64,000 nucleotides of DNA from Rhynchopus sp. YZ270_cl-10 (taxonomy: Eukaryota; Euglenozoa; Diplonemea; Diplonemida; Diplonemidae). The DNA lies in assembly GCA_964035575.1 (NCBI GenBank), contig OZ037881.1, positions 434,001 through 498,000 of the forward strand, written 5' to 3'. The notes beneath the pieces are model-generated. The model made no database searches. It was not told the origin of the DNA and saw nothing but the letters and a program-made list of their open reading frames with translations. This document shows, piece by piece, positions 23,846 to 34,636 of the stretch (position 1 is its first letter; every line of letters begins with the position of its first letter). The position numbers and the translations under genes are program-made.

Positions 23846-23948
23846 AAAAAAATTGTCCGACCCCGGAATTTTTTCAGATTGCCCCGGAAATTCATATAAG
23901 CGCGTTTTCGGAGGGAAAAATTGCACCCGGGGTCGGACAATTTTTTTT
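23846..23948. repeat. 103-bp inverted-repeat element
   Basis: AATTGTCCGACCCCGG and CCGGGGTCGGACAATT are exact inverted ends. Confidence 0.75.
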
Positions 23949-24721
23949 ATGCACCTGTGGTTTTCTGAAGAAAAATCGTGAGGGGGGTGGTTTTCAGTAG
24001 GTTCCTTAAGGTTTTCCCTTACCACACCCATTTCCTTAAGGATTTCCCTTGTAAACCGGGGTTTTCCTTCTAATGACCAAGATGTTTCACCATGAAGTAA
24101 CTTCAAGAAAGTTTTCGATTTTTTTTTTCTTTGGAATGAGGGTTCACAATATCATTCAAATAACGCCGGTTTCGTCTCGCAGAAAATTTTTCGCTGTCAC
24201 TAGTATTTGTGCGGGAAGTTGGCCCGTTTTGCTAAGGAATTTGCCTGTATTAGTACCTAATAGGCATGGTCTGGTTTTTATGTAACTTCAACTCCACTAA
24301 AGTTTTCGATTTTTTTTTTATTTTACTGGGCGGAGTCCGGAAATGCATATAGGCTAAATTTTTTGGGCGTTTGGTGACACTTTATTTCTTGAGTCACCGA
24401 TAAGAAAACGAGAAAAAACCGACACGGCCATTTCAGAAAAAATATTTTTTTTATTTTTTTGAGATTTTTATTTCTTTTGAAAGCGCGGTTTCGAAACGTT
24501 CAATTCCGGTGTCGGACGATAAAAAATATGCATCTCACATTTCTGAGTGAAAAATATGAAAAAGTATACGGCTAGCGAGATTTTGGATGATATAAGTTAT
24601 ACAGGCAAAACCTCTAGGCCTATTATACCCTCCACAAAGTGGAACAGAGGCACCGTTTTTTTTGAGGGTTCTAGAAAATGAACCCAACTCAATTAAAGAA
24701 TGTTGCTGATGACAAATGCGC

Positions 24722-24749
24722 TCTAAGCCGTTGTATGCTTAGTCACCTT
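24722..24749 (+). repeat. H1 hairpin, 5' truncated
   Basis: Arms CTCTAAGC and GCTTAGTCACCTT, loop CGTTGTAT. Confidence 0.6.
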
Positions 24750-24945
24750 AAATAAAAATCGGAATGAACTAATAAACTATTTTGAAAAAAGTAAAAATAC
24801 TTTCTTTGAAATGAAAAGAAACTTGAACCATGAATGCATCTCAAAGTGCACACACATCCCTTAACTATAAAGCACAAAAACGCAGCAGCTGCACTGCAAT
24901 GTCTTCTGAACAAAACCAAAACTAACCAAAAAAAAATAATGACAA

Positions 24946-24974
24946 ATGATTCTAAGATTTTGCTTAGTCATCTT
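24946..24974 (+). repeat. H1 hairpin variant
   Basis: Arms AATGATTCTAAG and CTTAGTCATCTT, loop ATTTTG. Confidence 0.65.
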
Positions 24975-25247
24975 GTAAACCATGAAAAAAGGACAATATT
25001 CTCTCGTACAAGAAGACCCCTTATTGAAAACACTCTGCGGGTTCCCAAAATTATCTCACGAGATTATTTTAATTTTTTTTGTAAAATGAACACAAGCCTC
25101 GCGTGCTCGGTTGAAAATAAATTTTTTAAAAAACGTGAAAAACTTCTTTCTTCCTGTCAATTTACACGAAACGTAGGGCAGGGTCGCAAAAAGATAGGTT
25201 AGGAGGCGGCAAGAAAAGATAGCGCGAGGGGGAAAAGGAAGAAATAA

Positions 25248-25292
25248 GTTGAAAGTGCTAACGCATCACCGTTCATCGGCGGACGCAGGCAC
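25248..25292 (+). repeat. Family B repeat
   Basis: GTTGAAAGTGCTAACGC, then GGCGGACGCAGGCAC; GTGC and GCAC can pair. Confidence 0.65.
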
Positions 25293-25306
25293 AAAGAAAA
25301 GTTTAT

Positions 25307-25340
25307 AAGATGAACCTAAACCTCTCGTGATCAGTCACCC
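25307..25340 (+). repeat. H1 hairpin, mismatched stem
   Basis: Arms AAGATGAACCTAAAC and GATCAGTCACCCT, loop CTCTCGT. The loop is intact although the stem has decayed. Confidence 0.6.
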
Positions 25341-25789
25341 TAAACATGGGAGTATGCCTTGTAAGAGAACGGCAAGCAAACCCTTAAGGGGTTAACCTGG
25401 TGCGAACAAATGTCAAGGCAACGTTTTATTTAAAAAAAAAAAATAACTCCGCAAGTGCAATAAAAGCTTTTTGGAGGGAAAAAAAAAGGTGTCTTTGCTG
25501 GAAGAACGAAAAAAGAAAACGTGAAAAGATAAATGCGTCACTGTGCACATATATCTGGTATGTAATTAAGGTACCATAAACGAAGTAAAAAGCAAAAAAA
25601 AAAAAAAGGGTTTTACTGTGACAAAAAAATCTCCAAGGGAAGTGGCATCCTGGAGCATTTGCCAAATAGATAAACGTGGATAACACAAAGAACAAAAAAA
25701 AATCACACAAAAAAAAGTGTACAGAAAACACAGAACATCTGCACAACTTTTTGCACCCACAAAAAAAATAAAAACCAATTTTTTTTTTT

Positions 25790-28496
25790 TCAATGCATCT
25801 CCATCATGTAAGGAGTGTAATGCCGGGTGGCCACGACTCTGACTAGGCGTTCGAGCATCTGTTTTATGTGTTCATGATGATAATTTTCCCCAAAAAATTA
25901 GCTTTTTTTTTCTTCTGCATACCTCATCAGACGCACTGACAAGCTCTTTGACGTCCTGGTCTGCTGTGTCATAGTCACCACGGATTGCAGCGTCAAACAC
26001 TTTATTCCATTTTTGATGCGGCGCTTTGGCCGCATTTTCGAGCTGGTACATCCATTCTTCATGCTGGGATTCATGCTTCTTGAGCAGTTGGTACACCTTA
26101 ATGGGCGACTTCTGGTACCGTTTGCTGTACACCACACCATCCGTACACTGCATCACATATTCCTGCATAACATCTTTCGCAAGAAAGTGGTCCACCATCC
26201 CCGCAAACCCCTTTGTCCTATTATATCTTTCTAATGCCACTACCCAGGGCATTGTGGTTGAGGTGATGGTCACCTTCTTCATCCCCATGCACCCCATGTT
26301 GCCTACCTTTGCTTCACCCGATGCGCAAGCAAACGAAAGCACCAGAGGTTCATCAAGAAGTTTCTTCACTCGGTCCACTGCGCGGAGTGCAGCAAGACTG
26401 CAGTTACTCCGATGGGTACGAAGCGGGAGAAATGCGTTGTACACACCAAAGATGCGGTCCCCAGAGAAGGAGTCGCAAATCCCCTTCGTCTCCTGCACAC
26501 TCTGCATAATCGCGCCAATCACCGACGCATGAAGCGCCACCACCTCCCCATCATGCAACCGCGCAATCCTCTTATGCCAATCCTGGATATTACAGTACAC
26601 AACGGAAATCACTTTCCCCTTTAACCCATCATTCACCAGAACACCTCGGGCACCCATGCCACTGCCCTTCTTATGCGAAGAGTTCAAATCACTCTGCACA
26701 TGCGAAGACGACTTCTGCGACGCTGCCTCCAAATGCGACGATCCATTGTACCCCTCCGTCAGCTCGGTCTCCTCCTCCTCGGTCTCATCCTCCTTGACAA
26801 GAACACTCTGTGGCATGTAGTTCCGGTATTCTCTCAGGTTGTTGACCATCTTGCTGAAGGACACCTGCATGGCAGCAACCTCTGACAGACGTGAGTGAGG
26901 TGCGTGGAGGTCAATCGCCTCTAGGTCCATGATAGCGACATTCGCCATGTCGTGACCTAAGGATATCAACGGTGAGATTATGATCCGCGTGAACACTACC
27001 GCAAGGATAAGCAGCATGAACACCACCCCCCCGGTAACGCAGGACATCATGAGCTGCGATTTGCGCTGCTGGTCGTCCGAGTCTTCCCGTTGGAGTTCGT
27101 TGTTCAGGCGGATTGTGTTGGTGGAGATGTCGATCTGGTCCATCACCGCACCACGTGGTACAAGAAGGGTGGTGAAGAACACTAACTCACCACGGCGGTG
27201 CTCCCCCACCATTGTCCAGAAGGTTGTCCCTTCAGAATCAACCCATTCTTTGAAGTTGTCCCCCATATCCGACATTGCGCCAGAGTAGTTGGTAGGGTAC
27301 TCTGCAAAGACGTGGCGGCCGTGCTCCCCCATGGTGCTGAGCGTGGTTGAGTTCTGGCTGAGTGTATGGTTGGTAACGTGAATCAGGGTTGACGTCAAAT
27401 GAGGGGTTGTCGACCCTGGGAGCAGAACACTATGCTGGTCGAAGACGCGACCTTTGTTGTACGCCATCAGGGTGCCGACCTCGGTTGTCCATGGGTTGCG
27501 TTCGATGCAGTAAAGGTGTGACCCTGTGGGAAGGACAGCCTGCGTGAAGATGTTGGAGAGCCCAGTAGCCTGGAGGGAGACGAGAATGGAGCCGACACGG
27601 CCCTGCTGTCTGGGGGAGAGGTTGAGCATGGCGGGGTGGGTGAAGGTGATGGTCGCGTAGATGCCAAGGAAGGAGTACTGCGGTGCGATGGGGGCGAAGA
27701 TGACCTGGTCTGCGGGGTTCAGCACACCATCCGCAGTGAAGGCATTGTAGGTAGCACGGCGGTGGATTTCTTCGTAAAAAGGCGACCCAAAAAACTCCGA
27801 CAAAACCGGGCAGTACCCCAGATGCTCGCCAGCAGCGAAGTTCGGCAGCGGGTTGCACGGCTGATCCGCTGCAATCATCCCCCCTGCAGCATCCGCATCA
27901 CCAAACACACTATGCGTCAAATTGCGTCCATAGGTCCGATCCGCAAGACGCTGTTCCATAACCACAACATGCTTGGTATCTTCGGGAAGCACACCAAACG
28001 TTTCATCTGCGTGTACAAAGGCGATGGAAGGACCCCACGTAGACTGTGCCGGTGGTGGTGGCGGAGGGTGCGATGGAGAGAAGAAGAGAGGGAAATACCC
28101 GATCTGGTCTGTCCCGTGTGGTGCCATGACGTTGAGCCGAGTGCGCATGAAGGTGCGCATCACTTTGTCCACAAAGGTGGGTGAGGTGACGAGGTCTGGG
28201 TCCTGCACCTTGAGGAACTCTGCGGTCTCGAGAAGGGCGTTGGTTGGCACGTCAAGGAAGTTCTTGATCTTTCCATCTACCTCGCCTACAACACTTTTCA
28301 GATAGCGCGCCGCAACCATACGGATGTCATTCTCCCCACTCAGCAGGCACGTCGCCAGCCCCTCATCCCCTTGCCGCCGCGCCTTATTCAACAAATCATT
28401 ACCCGTAGTTATCGTCAACACACCTATCAAAGCGCCAGTACTTATCACCAATATCACAGACAACGCGATAGTCAAATTTTGAATTCCCACAAACAT
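25790..28496 (-). CDS. Two-pass membrane receptor with degenerate class III cyclase domain (paralog 2)
   Basis: Exons 25923-28496 and 25790-25858 give 880 residues. The ATG at 28496 (MFVGIQNLTIAL) lies directly before the first membrane segment. The ectodomain contains a proline run near residue 145 and sequons (NLTH, NHTL, NSTT, NYSG). The second membrane segment is at about 478-508, followed by a HAMP-like linker with EYRNYMPQSVLVKEDE and an acidic Ser-rich stretch. Cyclase-like motifs are VVYCNIQDWHKR near 630, FSGDRIFGVYNAF near 673, GEAKVGNMGC near 727 and MPWVVALERY near 750. EWMYQLE is near 812. As in the other four, Asn replaces the first metal-binding Asp while the GD pair is kept. 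The homologous tail is supplied by exon 2, ending YTPYMMEMH. The nearest upstream elements are two family B repeats at 28758-28933. Confidence 0.9.
25859..25922 (-). other. Intron of paralog 2 (64 nt)
   Basis: The donor is GAG followed by GTATGCAG and the acceptor is TAAAACAG. Exon 2 is 69 nt in phase 0 and aligns with the last exons of the other four paralogs. Read-through would add 16 unrelated residues ending at 25872. Confidence 0.85.
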
Positions 28497-28757
28497 AGGT
28501 GTAGCGAGGAGGGGAGGGAATATGTGTAAGGAGAAGCTTGGTAAGTGGTGTGTGGTAGGGGTTTGTAAAACAGCTGGCAGAGCTGGGGGAAAAGAGAAAA
28601 AAAGTTTATTGAGGGATACGGCGATGATAAGCTTGAAAATTGATGTCGTCCTTTTTTTTGTTGTTTCGTGCAGAAAGAGTGGGTTCTCACTACAGGGGGG
28701 GCTTTGTTAGGGTGGTTGTGGAAAAAAAAAAAAAAGGATGTGGGATGGTGGGTAAAG

Positions 28758-28828
28758 AAGTTAGTGCGAACACCCGCCCTCTGGGACGCACTCCCCCGTA
28801 CGGTTATCGAACCGCACCGGAGTGTTGT
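28758..28828 (+). repeat. Family B repeat with T-arm-like hairpin
   Basis: TTAGTGCGAACACCCGCC and CTCTGGGACGCACTCC, then GGTTATCGAACC and GGAGTGTTG. On the minus strand the distal hairpin reads GGTTCGATAACC. Confidence 0.7.
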
Positions 28829-28850
28829 GGGTGGCGCACTAAAGAAACGT

Positions 28851-28933
28851 GAAGTTGATAGTGCAAAAACGCCTCTGATTCTGAGACGCAGACACTTGAC
28901 ACTCCATGGGGTATCGAACCCCCGGAGTGTTGG
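28851..28933 (+). repeat. Family B repeat with T-arm-like hairpin
   Basis: A second copy 22 bp after the first: GTTGATAGTGC, AACGCCTCTG, GAGACGCAGACAC, then ACACTCC and GGAGTGT around GGGGTATCGAACCCC. Confidence 0.7.
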
Positions 28934-29036
28934 TGGTGAAAGAAAAAAGGGTTGGGAAAAGATGACAAGCTTTTCTCGCCTCTGGCTGCTTGTCACCACC
29001 TTGAGTAAAAATAAACCAGGCACTCCGCTAGGTACT

Positions 29037-29065
29037 AAAGTTCTGTTGATTGTCAACAGAACTTT
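29037..29065. repeat. Perfect hairpin
   Basis: AAAGTTCTGTTGA, loop TTG, exact complement. Confidence 0.75.
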
Positions 29066-29341
29066 TTGAAAATGGGGAAAAAAAGAAAAAAAAAAAAAAG
29101 TTCTGCTAAGTGGTCAGAGCTCGCGCTAAAGTCCATCCCTCATCCCGGGATTTTTGGGGGTTTTGGTAGGAACGTTTTTTTTTTGCAGTACGGGGATTTC
29201 ATTAAGAAACCAGAAGTTCTAATATTGTTGAGTAAGACCACCACATAGTGGACTTGCATATACATGTGACCCCGCCGTGGAACGCAATTGGCTCGGAAAG
29301 TCAAAAGAAAGAGGAGAAAAAAGAAAAGGAAAAAAAAAAAA

Positions 29342-29371
29342 AGTTGGTTACCGTGCGCCTGCGGCGCTGCC
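29342..29371 (+). repeat. Family D motif
   Basis: AGTTGGTTACCGTGCGCCTG, CGGCGCTGCC. Confidence 0.6.
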
Positions 29372-29400
29372 TGTTCCCTTCCAGTTTCTACAGGCAAACA

Positions 29401-29890
29401 CTTGCCCCCTTTACCTTACACTGACGGGTTTTGACCAAAACCAAGAACTTGTCCATTTCGGCAAATTGACCCCACCACAGAACGGACGAATTCCGGAAAT
29501 GCAAATGCCGGTGTTTTCGCGCATTTTCATGTTGCAAGACGTCAGGATCAGGGAGAGAAAATCTGGTTGTGGGATTTACATTGGCCCTCTTTACCCACAT
29601 GGATTTTGACCAAAACCAAAAAATTGGCCATTTCGGCAAAGTGACCCCACCACAGCGCGGACGGATTCCGGAAATTCCAATCGCGGTATGTTTTGGGGCT
29701 GAAAACCCACTGATTTTCAGGAGAAAAATTGCTTCCAAATCTCGGAATTTTCCGAATTTTCCTGAAAATGACCCTTGTTTACGAGTATGGGTTCATATTT
29801 TGCGAAAATTTAAGTCACTAAAATTTTGTCCATTTTTCCGTATATACCCCACCACAAGCCGGGATTGGCCCGGAAATGCCACAAAACGGG
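29401..29890 (-). repeat. Three diverged minus-oriented copies of the 260-bp family
   Basis: Copies near 29401-29515, 29577-29690 and 29818-29890 share TTGACCCCACCAC, CGGA and GGAAATGCAAAT-like words with the reverse complement of the 260-bp unit. Confidence 0.6.
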
Positions 29891-30100
29891 GTTTCCGGGC
29901 CTCCCCAGCTAACCTTTTCAAGGAACGTTTTTCCGTACCCGAAATCCATTTTTTCCCCATTTTTTCCCATAATTAGCGCGACCACTGTAAGTGGTTCAGA
30001 CCCGTTCTACCTGTCAAAAAAGCTCAGGAGAAGAAGATATGGAGAGGTGAGTGCTCAAACGTCCCAAAAAAGTCAAAATCGGGCGTTGGTAAAAAAAAAA

Positions 30101-30128
30101 GTTGCGTACCGTGCGCCTGCGGCGCAAG
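30101..30128 (+). repeat. Family D motif
   Basis: GTTGCGTACCGTGCGCC, TGCGGCGCAAGC. Confidence 0.7.
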
Positions 30129-30343
30129 CATGTACCCCACCAACGTGGACCATCAACAGAATATTTTCAAAATCGGAAATCCTAGCGGAGAGCCTGAAAT
30201 AAACTGAAGATAAAAAAAAAGGAATGAGAAGAAGAAAAAAATAGCAGAAAAAAAAAGGTTCGCACGACAATGTGGTCGTGCGTAATGCAGTTTTTTTTTT
30301 GCACACACACCATACACATAACAGAAAAAAGGAATGAAACTGT

Positions 30344-30380
30344 AAAGATAAATGTGCCTCTCTCGTGCACACTTATCTTT
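30344..30380 (+). repeat. H2 hairpin, compensated outer stem
   Basis: Arms AAAGATAAATGTGC and GCACACTTATCTTT, loop CTCTCTCGT. GATAA/TTATC replaces GATG/CATC on both sides. Confidence 0.8.
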
Positions 30381-30432
30381 TAAGAATGGGGCAAACAAAA
30401 TAAAAACAAAACGAAGTGGAAACGTGGTCGGT

Positions 30433-30460
30433 ACGATGATCCTTTTCCGTTAGGATCATC
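30433..30460. repeat. Hairpin
   Basis: GATGATCC and GGATCATC around TTTTCCGTTA. Confidence 0.65.
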
Positions 30461-30481
30461 TTTGCCACCGATTAAAAAAAC

Positions 30482-30576
30482 TTTGAGAAAAGTTCGATTT
30501 CGACCTCGAAAATACCCGTGACACCCATTTGTCATGACAAATGGGTGTCATGGGTATTTTCGAACTTTTCTCAAAA
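30482..30576. repeat. Large palindrome
   Basis: Inner arms AAAATACCC and TGACACCCATTTGTC are followed directly by their complement. Outer arms TTGAGAAAAGTTCG extend it, with an 11-bp interruption on the left. Confidence 0.8.
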
Positions 30577-30584
30577 AAACTTTG

Positions 30585-30618
30585 AAAGATGATTGTGCCT
30601 CTCGTGCATCGCTCATCT
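30585..30618 (+). repeat. H2 hairpin
   Basis: Arms AAAGATGATTGTGC and GCATCGCTCATCT, loop CTCTCGT. Confidence 0.65.
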
Positions 30619-30925
30619 GAAAAAGTAAAATAGAAAAAGAGAAGATGGAAGTTCAAAAAAAAGCAAGAAAAAATAATAGGGACAAATGAATGGGCCCGGG
30701 GCACACACCGGCCCTATATTTTACCCCTCTACATTTCGTTATCGCCTTGAGGGTTTTTTTCGCTCAGTTTTAAGCGAGGTGCTAAGGCGCCTGGGGGATA
30801 GGGTATATGGGGGGGGCGAAGGTCGACAAATGGCCCCCTTATTTATTAGGTATTGACTTTGGTGTGGTTGCCGACTAAGGCAAAAGGGGGAAGCCGCAAA
30901 ACACATGACAAAAAAAAAAAAGGTG

Positions 30926-30975
30926 AAGTTGAAAAAAGCGCAAACACCTCACCGTACACTGGATGAGGCGTTAGG
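30926..30975 (+). repeat. Family B repeat
   Basis: GTTGAAAAAAGCGC, CACCTCACCGTACACTGG, ATGAGGCGTTAGG. Confidence 0.6.
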
Positions 30976-31070
30976 GTTGTTTCATATACATTATTTTCTG
31001 ACGAAAATAAGGCATAGAGGGGGCTAAAAATGTACCCTCGCCTTTTTTATGTTTGTTGTGGTTATGATGA

Positions 31071-31110
31071 AAAGCAAAACGCCTCACCGTACACCGGATG
31101 AGGCATTAGG
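31071..31110 (+). repeat. Family B repeat
   Basis: GCCTCA and TGAGGC form a stem around CCGTACACCGGA; very similar to 30926-30975, about 100 bp away. Confidence 0.65.
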
Positions 31111-31189
31111 AAAAAAAGCGGTATGGTCCTATGGTCTCTTTCTGCTTCGGCATTTTGTCAAAAGAAAGGGGGGGAAAAGGAAACCTGAC

Positions 31190-31290
31190 TTGAAATACAA
31201 CAGCGCTCTCGTGAACAGTGTACCTTGGTATATGACTGGGTGTATCGTGGGGTGGACCTACCGTGCAGTGCTACATCCATTTCGTGGCAT
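31190..31290 (+). repeat. Family F repeat, longest
   Basis: TTGAAATACAACAGC, GCTCTCGTGAACAGTGTACC, TTGGTATATGACTGGG, TATCGTGGGGTGGACC, then CATCCATTTCGTGG. Confidence 0.65.
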
Positions 31291-31820
31291 CTGGAAAAGA
31301 AAAAACGGAAGAAAAAAAAAATGTGGGAAAAAATCCATGACTCTCTGACAGAAAAATCATGAATGTGTGTACAATGTGCACCCTTTATTTGTGAATCTTT
31401 TCTTTTCGAAAGAATGATACACCTGGGGCATCACACATCTATAGAAAAGGGGGTGGCGGTTTTTTGCTTTTTTCTTATCACATTTGTTTCAGGGGTATAG
31501 GAGAGAAACTGCTGCAGGTTTCATTCAGAAAAAAAAACGTGTAAAGTAAATTGCACTTCTTGAACTAAACCAAAATTGCAAGAAAACACAAAAAAAAAAA
31601 AATTCAAAAAAGATGTGCCCCCCAGACGGCACACAGTGAAAAGAAAAATGGGGGAAGGCAAGGATAAATTGACCATACACGGTAGCGAGAATCTACTATT
31701 CACATTGTAGGGGGGAAAGGGAAGGGTGTGAATAGCTCTGTTCTTAAGGCTGACTAGAAAGAAAATGATGAACGGGTCATTGGGGTACACGTTACACATT
31801 TTTAAACGAAAAGGTTGGAT

Positions 31821-31845
31821 GAGATGAAGCCTTGCTTAGCCACCT
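31821..31845 (+). repeat. H1 hairpin, short
   Basis: GAGATGAAGC and GCTTAGCCACC are separated by only CTT. Confidence 0.5.
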
Positions 31846-32219
31846 GGTTAACACTTTTACAAAGGGAAAGAATACGCCTTGATTAGCCTTGTAGCAGGCC
31901 ATATCCTAAATCGGGATTTTTTTGGAAAATTTTCAAAAACTGGATCCAGAATTTTTCTCCGGGAAAAAAATTTTTTTTCAGAAAAAAAACCCATTCCGAG
32001 CTTTCTCCCCCGCGTTGGCGGGGCATGCTCCCCTCATATATTGCAAACAAGACACAATAAAGAGTACTTGAAACGTGGTGAAACGCAGCTCCAATAAATC
32101 ATTAGGATAAATCCCATCCTTCTTTTTTCTTTTTTTTCCAGTGTTTCCCAGCTTCTCACCTAACTCTGAAAATAGGTGAGATTTTGCGGTTTTGCGGGTT
32201 TTGGTAGAGGTGTGGCGAG

Positions 32220-32244
32220 CCCGGGCGCGCTTCGCGCGCCCGGG
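32220..32244. repeat. GC-rich perfect hairpin
   Basis: CCCGGGCGCGC, loop TTC, exact complement. Confidence 0.8.
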
Positions 32245-32405
32245 TCCCCACCTTAGCTCAAGTTGGGGGCCTCCGGCGGAATGTGAGAATTTCTCGGAGT
32301 TCGGCACTTCATTGATATTTGCACCAGGCACGCGTGGTACACGAATTATCAGTAACCTCAGTACATTTACAAAATAAACGGCAGTCATGGCAGGCATGGC
32401 ACCCA

Positions 32406-32427
32406 AGCGAAGCCACGGTACGCAACA
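32406..32427 (-). repeat. Family D motif, opposite orientation
   Basis: Minus strand reads GTTGCGTACCGTGGCTTCGC. Confidence 0.65.
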
Positions 32428-32541
32428 TTTCTAAAAATTGTTGACATAAATGTCACTGTCGTTGGAAGATTGGGGGGTCAGCTTGTTTTTGTGCCAAAAT
32501 TTTTTCAGCACTGCTGACCAGGGACATTGGGAACATAGGGA

Positions 32542-32692
32542 TTTTTGCGGAGCAAAAAAAAAAAAAACAAACAAATGGCGCCGCAGGCGAAAAAAATTTA
32601 GGGTACGGTGTAAAAATCTATCTTTTTACACCACATAGTCACACACCGAACCCTTTTTTGCGGAGCAAAAAAGGGAAAATGGCGCCGCAGGC
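32542..32692 (+). repeat. Twin hairpin repeat
   Basis: TTTTTGCGGAGCAAAAA at 32542 and 32653. Each is followed by ATGGCGCCGCAGGC, which is the reverse complement of the family D hairpin core. Confidence 0.65.
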
Positions 32693-33231
32693 AAAAAAAA
32701 ATTGAGGTACAGCCTGGGTGGTGCGGTCAGCAACCCAGTTTCATGGTACTCCCGTGGTTCAACCATGATTTTTTCCCCCCGGGGCCCCCCCGCCACACTG
32801 GGCCACGGGAAAAATTTTTTTCCCGAATTTTTTTCAAAACTCGGATCCAGAAATCAGGAAAAAAAAAAAACGGGAAAAAAGTATGAAAAACCCCGGAAAA
32901 AAGTGGGATCCAGAATCCAGATTAGGAAATAGCCTGCTTGTAGGACAGAAAAAAAAAATGTTGTGTGGTTTTGTTCTTGCCGCATATTGTAGTGGCGTCT
33001 GACCACTCATTTTTTTGTATGGTAAATTGAGTTGGTTTTGCACCAATTTTTTTTTTTGCTGAGATCTTTCTTTTCATTTTTTTTCGCAATAATAAATACG
33101 GATCACAACGAGAAGAGTGATGGTAAAAGGCTTCCCCCCTTTACCAAACATTCTTCATAACTTCGCGCAGTGGAGGGGGAGATACTAATAGTAAAGAAAA
33201 AAGAAGATAACAAGACAAGAAGAACAATATG

Positions 33232-33324
33232 TAGGCTGATGGACGCTGGGCCTGGTGCGATGGTGATCGGTTTAAAAATCGGTGGTAAAAAATGGGCATG
33301 CCAGGTCCACCGTCAATCAGCCTA
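33232..33324. repeat. 93-bp inverted-repeat element
   Basis: TAGGCTGATGGACG and CCTGG at the left mirror CCAGG and CGTCAATCAGCCTA at the right, with one mismatch in the terminal arms. Confidence 0.7.
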
Positions 33325-33760
33325 ATAAGAGTGCAAAAAAAAATGCCTCAAAAAGGGATGTAACTTGCTGTGTTGTGAATTGAACAGAAGAACCCCCCCA
33401 AGGGAAAGGTGTTTTTTTTTTTTTACACTTCAGGTCATAGATGAATTCATGGGGAAGGTACTCTCTAACTGTGCTAAAAAAAAACACCTGGAGAGAGAGT
33501 GACGGAGACAATGGAGGGGAAGGGATGATTTATTTGATAAAACGCATTGGGGAAGGTGGGAAAATTTATCAGAGTATATTTTTGGGCTTTTTTGTGTGTT
33601 GAGACAAATGGGGGGTGGAAAAAGAATTGATACCGCATAAATATGGGACCTCTGTTCTGATGTTGGGTTGGGAAAAAGACAGAATCCTAACATCTTTATA
33701 AAAAGTCCGGACACAATTTATGTAGGTTGCGGTAGAATAAAATAGAAGGGGGTTATTTTT

Positions 33761-33852
33761 TAGATGAACCCAAGCTTCTCGTCGCTTAGTCTGATTAGAG
33801 TACTTAATGTTTTGAACATTGGTTATTCATCAATCTCGTGCTTAGTCACCTT
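33761..33852 (+). repeat. Compound H1 hairpin with inserted segment
   Basis: The 5' arm TAGATGAACCCAAGC and loop TTCTCGTC lead to GCTTAGT. Then come CTGATTAGAGTACTTAATG and TTTTGAAC, extra sequence, and a second ATCTCGT with GCTTAGTCACCTT. It shares its insertion point with 1919-1993. Confidence 0.7.
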
Positions 33853-33869
33853 ATACTGAATGAGTTCAT

Positions 33870-33903
33870 AAGATGAAACGCATTCTTTCTGCGTAGTCAT
33901 CTT
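33870..33903 (+). repeat. H hairpin with re-paired inner stem
   Basis: Arms AAGATGAAACGCA and TGCGTAGTCATCTT, loop TTCTTTC. ACGCA/TGCGT replaces CTAAGC/GCTTAG with full complementarity. Confidence 0.75.
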
Positions 33904-34243
33904 TGTAAATAAAATAACATTCCATAGCCGACATCGCCTAAACAAACGTAATACGGCACAAAAAAAAAAAAAAAAGTGAAGTACAAATGTACGGAGGTTG
34001 TACCCTCTCTCCATGAGGAAAAGGGAAACTGCCCCCCGCCATGTAGCACAACAAAACAAAGCAAGAGGCAGTACCAGCTGACGCGACTGCCCGAAAATGA
34101 CTGGTAGTCAGCGTCATAGTTACCTCGTAACAGTGGGGGGGAAAGAAGAGGGGGAAAAAAAGAAAAGAAAAAGAGGGAGAGAATCCCTTCGTGTGAGAGA
34201 GCGTCCCTCTAGCCAATACACAGAAAAACGAAAAGAAATTTTG

Positions 34244-34274
34244 GAAGATGAATGTGCATCATGCACACTCAGCT
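34244..34274 (+). repeat. H2 hairpin
   Basis: Arms AAGATGAATGTGCAT and ATGCACACTCAGCT with a one-base apex; the outer 3' arm is degenerate. Confidence 0.55.
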
Positions 34275-34636
34275 AAAGAAAGGTCATTTTTTTTACCCAC
34301 AAAAAAAAAGAAAATAACAGAGGACTCAAAAAAAGGAGATAGACTGAGAGATGAACGGGCCTCGCAAATGGACAGCTTTCAAAGGGGGGAAAAAAAGAGA
34401 AAAAAAGGTGGTCAAGCCTCTCACGCAGACGCCCCAACAAAGGTTGGTGGGGTAAAAACGTTGGTGGATTTGTACCATGGGATCCTTTACGTCAACCCCT
34501 GCACCAATGAGTCAAATGTACGTGGTAAACAGGTCATAAACTACAAAGGTTGGTGGGGGTAAAAGCATTGGTGGATTTGAGGGCTCAAAAAAAAGACTAT
34601 TTATTTGGTGAAATAAAGTGTACTTTACGTCACTGA

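Larger units (their letters stand above)
15285..25789. other. Spacer B, no supported gene
   Basis: Contains families B, C, D, E and F, at least eleven hairpins, two 10-bp minisatellite blocks and several inverted repeats. The minus-strand frame at 15602-16138 is low complexity and spans an inverted repeat, so it was not called. Two similar fold-back segments, 15896-16006 and 18222-18325, share the words GACGRCACTTG and CTTGTCA. Confidence 0.7.

Noticed and set aside
28758-28933. tRNA genes
   Set aside because: The T-arm-like word is part of a longer continuous hairpin, and no acceptor, D or anticodon arms can be formed.
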